From Planctomycetota bacterium (GTDB lineage Bacteria; Planctomycetota; Phycisphaerae; WQYP01): a stretch of DNA of 6,879 bases. The notes beneath the pieces are model-generated. The model was not told the origin of the DNA, searched no databases, and saw only the letters and a program-made list of their open reading frames with translations. The DNA lies in assembly GCA_021816165.1 (NCBI GenBank), contig JAKAYZ010000115.1, positions 1 through 6,879 on the forward strand. The letters run 5' to 3'. Of this stretch, positions 5,852 through 6,879 are shown piece by piece. Within the stretch, counting starts at the first letter, position 1. Every line of letters begins with the position of its first letter. Made by a program: the position numbers and the translations under genes.

Positions 5852-6879
5852 TCAAATTCGCCGCAGCTTCGTCACCCGCCCGTATGGCAACCATTCCACA
5901 ATGTACAAATTGCCGTGGCGATCCCACGTGGAGCCGTGCGGGCAGCAGAAATGGCCGGGAACCAGTTCATTTTGCGGTACGCCGTTGTTGGCCCGTTGTT
6001 TGAGATTGGGGTTGTCTCCAAGGTGAACGGCAACATTGTTATTTTTATCGAGAATGGTGACGCGCCCCAGCAAATCAGGAATGGCTAGAAATTCTCGGTA
6101 TTGGCTGAATTGGCACGGCAGCCGGAGTTTGCCAGTGCCGTCGTTATCCTGTTCCGGCTTGGCATTGGTAACCAGATGATCCAGCTTGCCGTCCAGGGTG
6201 AAATATTGCAGGCGGTGATGGGCGCGATCGGCCACCACAATCATGGGGTGATTCGGCGTGCGGGTATCGCAGAAAATGCCATGCGGGCAGCTTTCTTGGT
6301 CCGGCCCGTCGCCATTGCCGCCAAAAGTTTGCAGCAATTTACCATGAATGTCATACCGGCAGATGTACCCCAGCCCGTAGCCGTCGGTGATATAGAAATC
6401 GCCGTTAGGCCCAAATGCGGTGTACGTCGGTGAATAAGGTTTGGCATCCGGGTAACAGGGCTGACCGGCCGAGTTACGGGCCTGCGCCGGGTATCCAAGT
6501 TCCATCACAATTTCGCCTTGCAGCGTGGTCTTGAATGTTTTGTTCTTTCCAGTGGGGGCCAGATAAAGGAATTCATGGCCGTTTTCGCAGCGTAGATCCA
6601 TGCCGTGTGCGGTGCCGCGGAAGGTGTCTCCACCCCAGGCCTCAATAAATCGTCCATCTTTCGGATCAAACACCGCTGTGGAATTGGGTCCATTGTGGTG
6701 AATGAAAATCCGGCCATCCGCCGCTTCCTGCACGGAATGGGTGTCGCCAAAGCTCATTCCGGCCGGCAATTTGGCCCAATTGTCGATCCATTCAAACCGC
6801 AGATCCCCTTGCCCCACAATCAGCGGTTTACCAGCGGCATTGTGGCTGGTCTGTACTGAAGGGGTTTTCTCAACTTGGG
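5852..6879 (-). CDS. NHL-repeat beta-propeller protein, peptidyl-hydroxyglycine amidating lyase-like, C-terminal part
   Basis: The frame is open from the right edge to a TGA at 5854-5852, so the start is missing; 341 residues are visible. The GTG at 6817 is not a convincing start because the frame continues upstream with plausible coding (KPLIVGQGDLRFEW). The chain shows repeated propeller blades: VGQGDLRFEWIDNWAKLP at the front, AFGPNGDFYITDGYG (154-168), RYDIHGKLLQTFGG (174-187), VVADRAHHRLQYFTLDGK (214-231) and DRHGNLYIVEW (319-329). This is the pattern of NHL-type six-bladed propellers, especially the group often named peptidyl-alpha-hydroxyglycine alpha-amidating lyase-like. Three HG motifs, AHGMD (90-94), PHGIFCD (198-204) and PHGSTWD (313-319), may supply a metal site like the three zinc histidines of that lyase; this is inference. 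Such proteins are often exported, but the N-terminus is out of view. The real substrate is unknown. It lies 244 bp upstream of resB, with no clear terminator between them. Confidence 0.8.
   Translation of the reverse strand, partial: QVEKTPSVQTSHNAAGKPLIVGQGDLRFEWIDNWAKLPAGMSFGDTHSVQEAADGRIFIHHNGPNSTAVFDPKDGRFIEAWGGDTFRGTAHGMDLRCENGHEFLYLAPTGKNKTFKTTLQGEIVMELGYPAQARNSAGQPCYPDAKPYSPTYTAFGPNGDFYITDGYGLGYICRYDIHGKLLQTFGGNGDGPDQESCPHGIFCDTRTPNHPMIVVADRAHHRLQYFTLDGKLDHLVTNAKPEQDNDGTGKLRLPCQFSQYREFLAIPDLLGRVTILDKNNNVAVHLGDNPNLKQRANNGVPQNELVPGHFCCPHGSTWDRHGNLYIVEWLPYGRVTKLRRI

Overview
The window carries five protein genes, all on the minus strand, so transcription runs from the right edge to the left. 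Two of them are cut by the window edges. The gene set suggests a Gram-negative-type bacterium that matures c-type cytochromes by System II (ResB/CcsA). The long CcsA with a periplasmic N-terminal extension, the UroD-like methyltransferase-type protein and the NHL/amidating-lyase-like beta-propeller together resemble a member of the Planctomycetes (PVC group). That assignment is an inference from family resemblance and was not tested by any search. I see no mobile element, CRISPR array, tRNA or rRNA.

Layout from right to left: (1) 6879-5852, the C-terminal 341 residues of a beta-propeller protein resembling the NHL / peptidyl-hydroxyglycine amidating lyase group. (2) 5851-5608, an intergenic region holding a perfect CRP/FNR-type palindrome (TGTGA-N6-TCACA) placed just upstream of a plausible sigma70 promoter. 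(3) 5607-3529 resB, 3455-1506 ccsA and 1486-395 mrp/apbC, spaced 73 and 19 bp apart, almost certainly one operon. (4) 394-151, an intergenic region with a candidate promoter (TTGCCA-18-GATAAT). (5) 150-1, the first 50 codons of a uroporphyrinogen-decarboxylase-like protein.

How they work together: ResB and CcsA form the membrane complex that moves heme across the cytoplasmic membrane and joins it covalently to CXXCH motifs of apocytochromes c. Mrp is a MinD/ParA-type P-loop ATPase that carries Fe-S clusters in the cytoplasm. Their cotranscription would couple two branches of iron-cofactor assembly for respiratory proteins. The CRP-like operator at a class II distance suggests that a CRP/FNR-family factor activates the operon.

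Nothing here is clearly an undescribed system. The points most worth checking are the CRP-like operator, the Mrp protein that lacks the second cysteine of its usual C-terminal CXXC, and the long periplasmic extension of CcsA.
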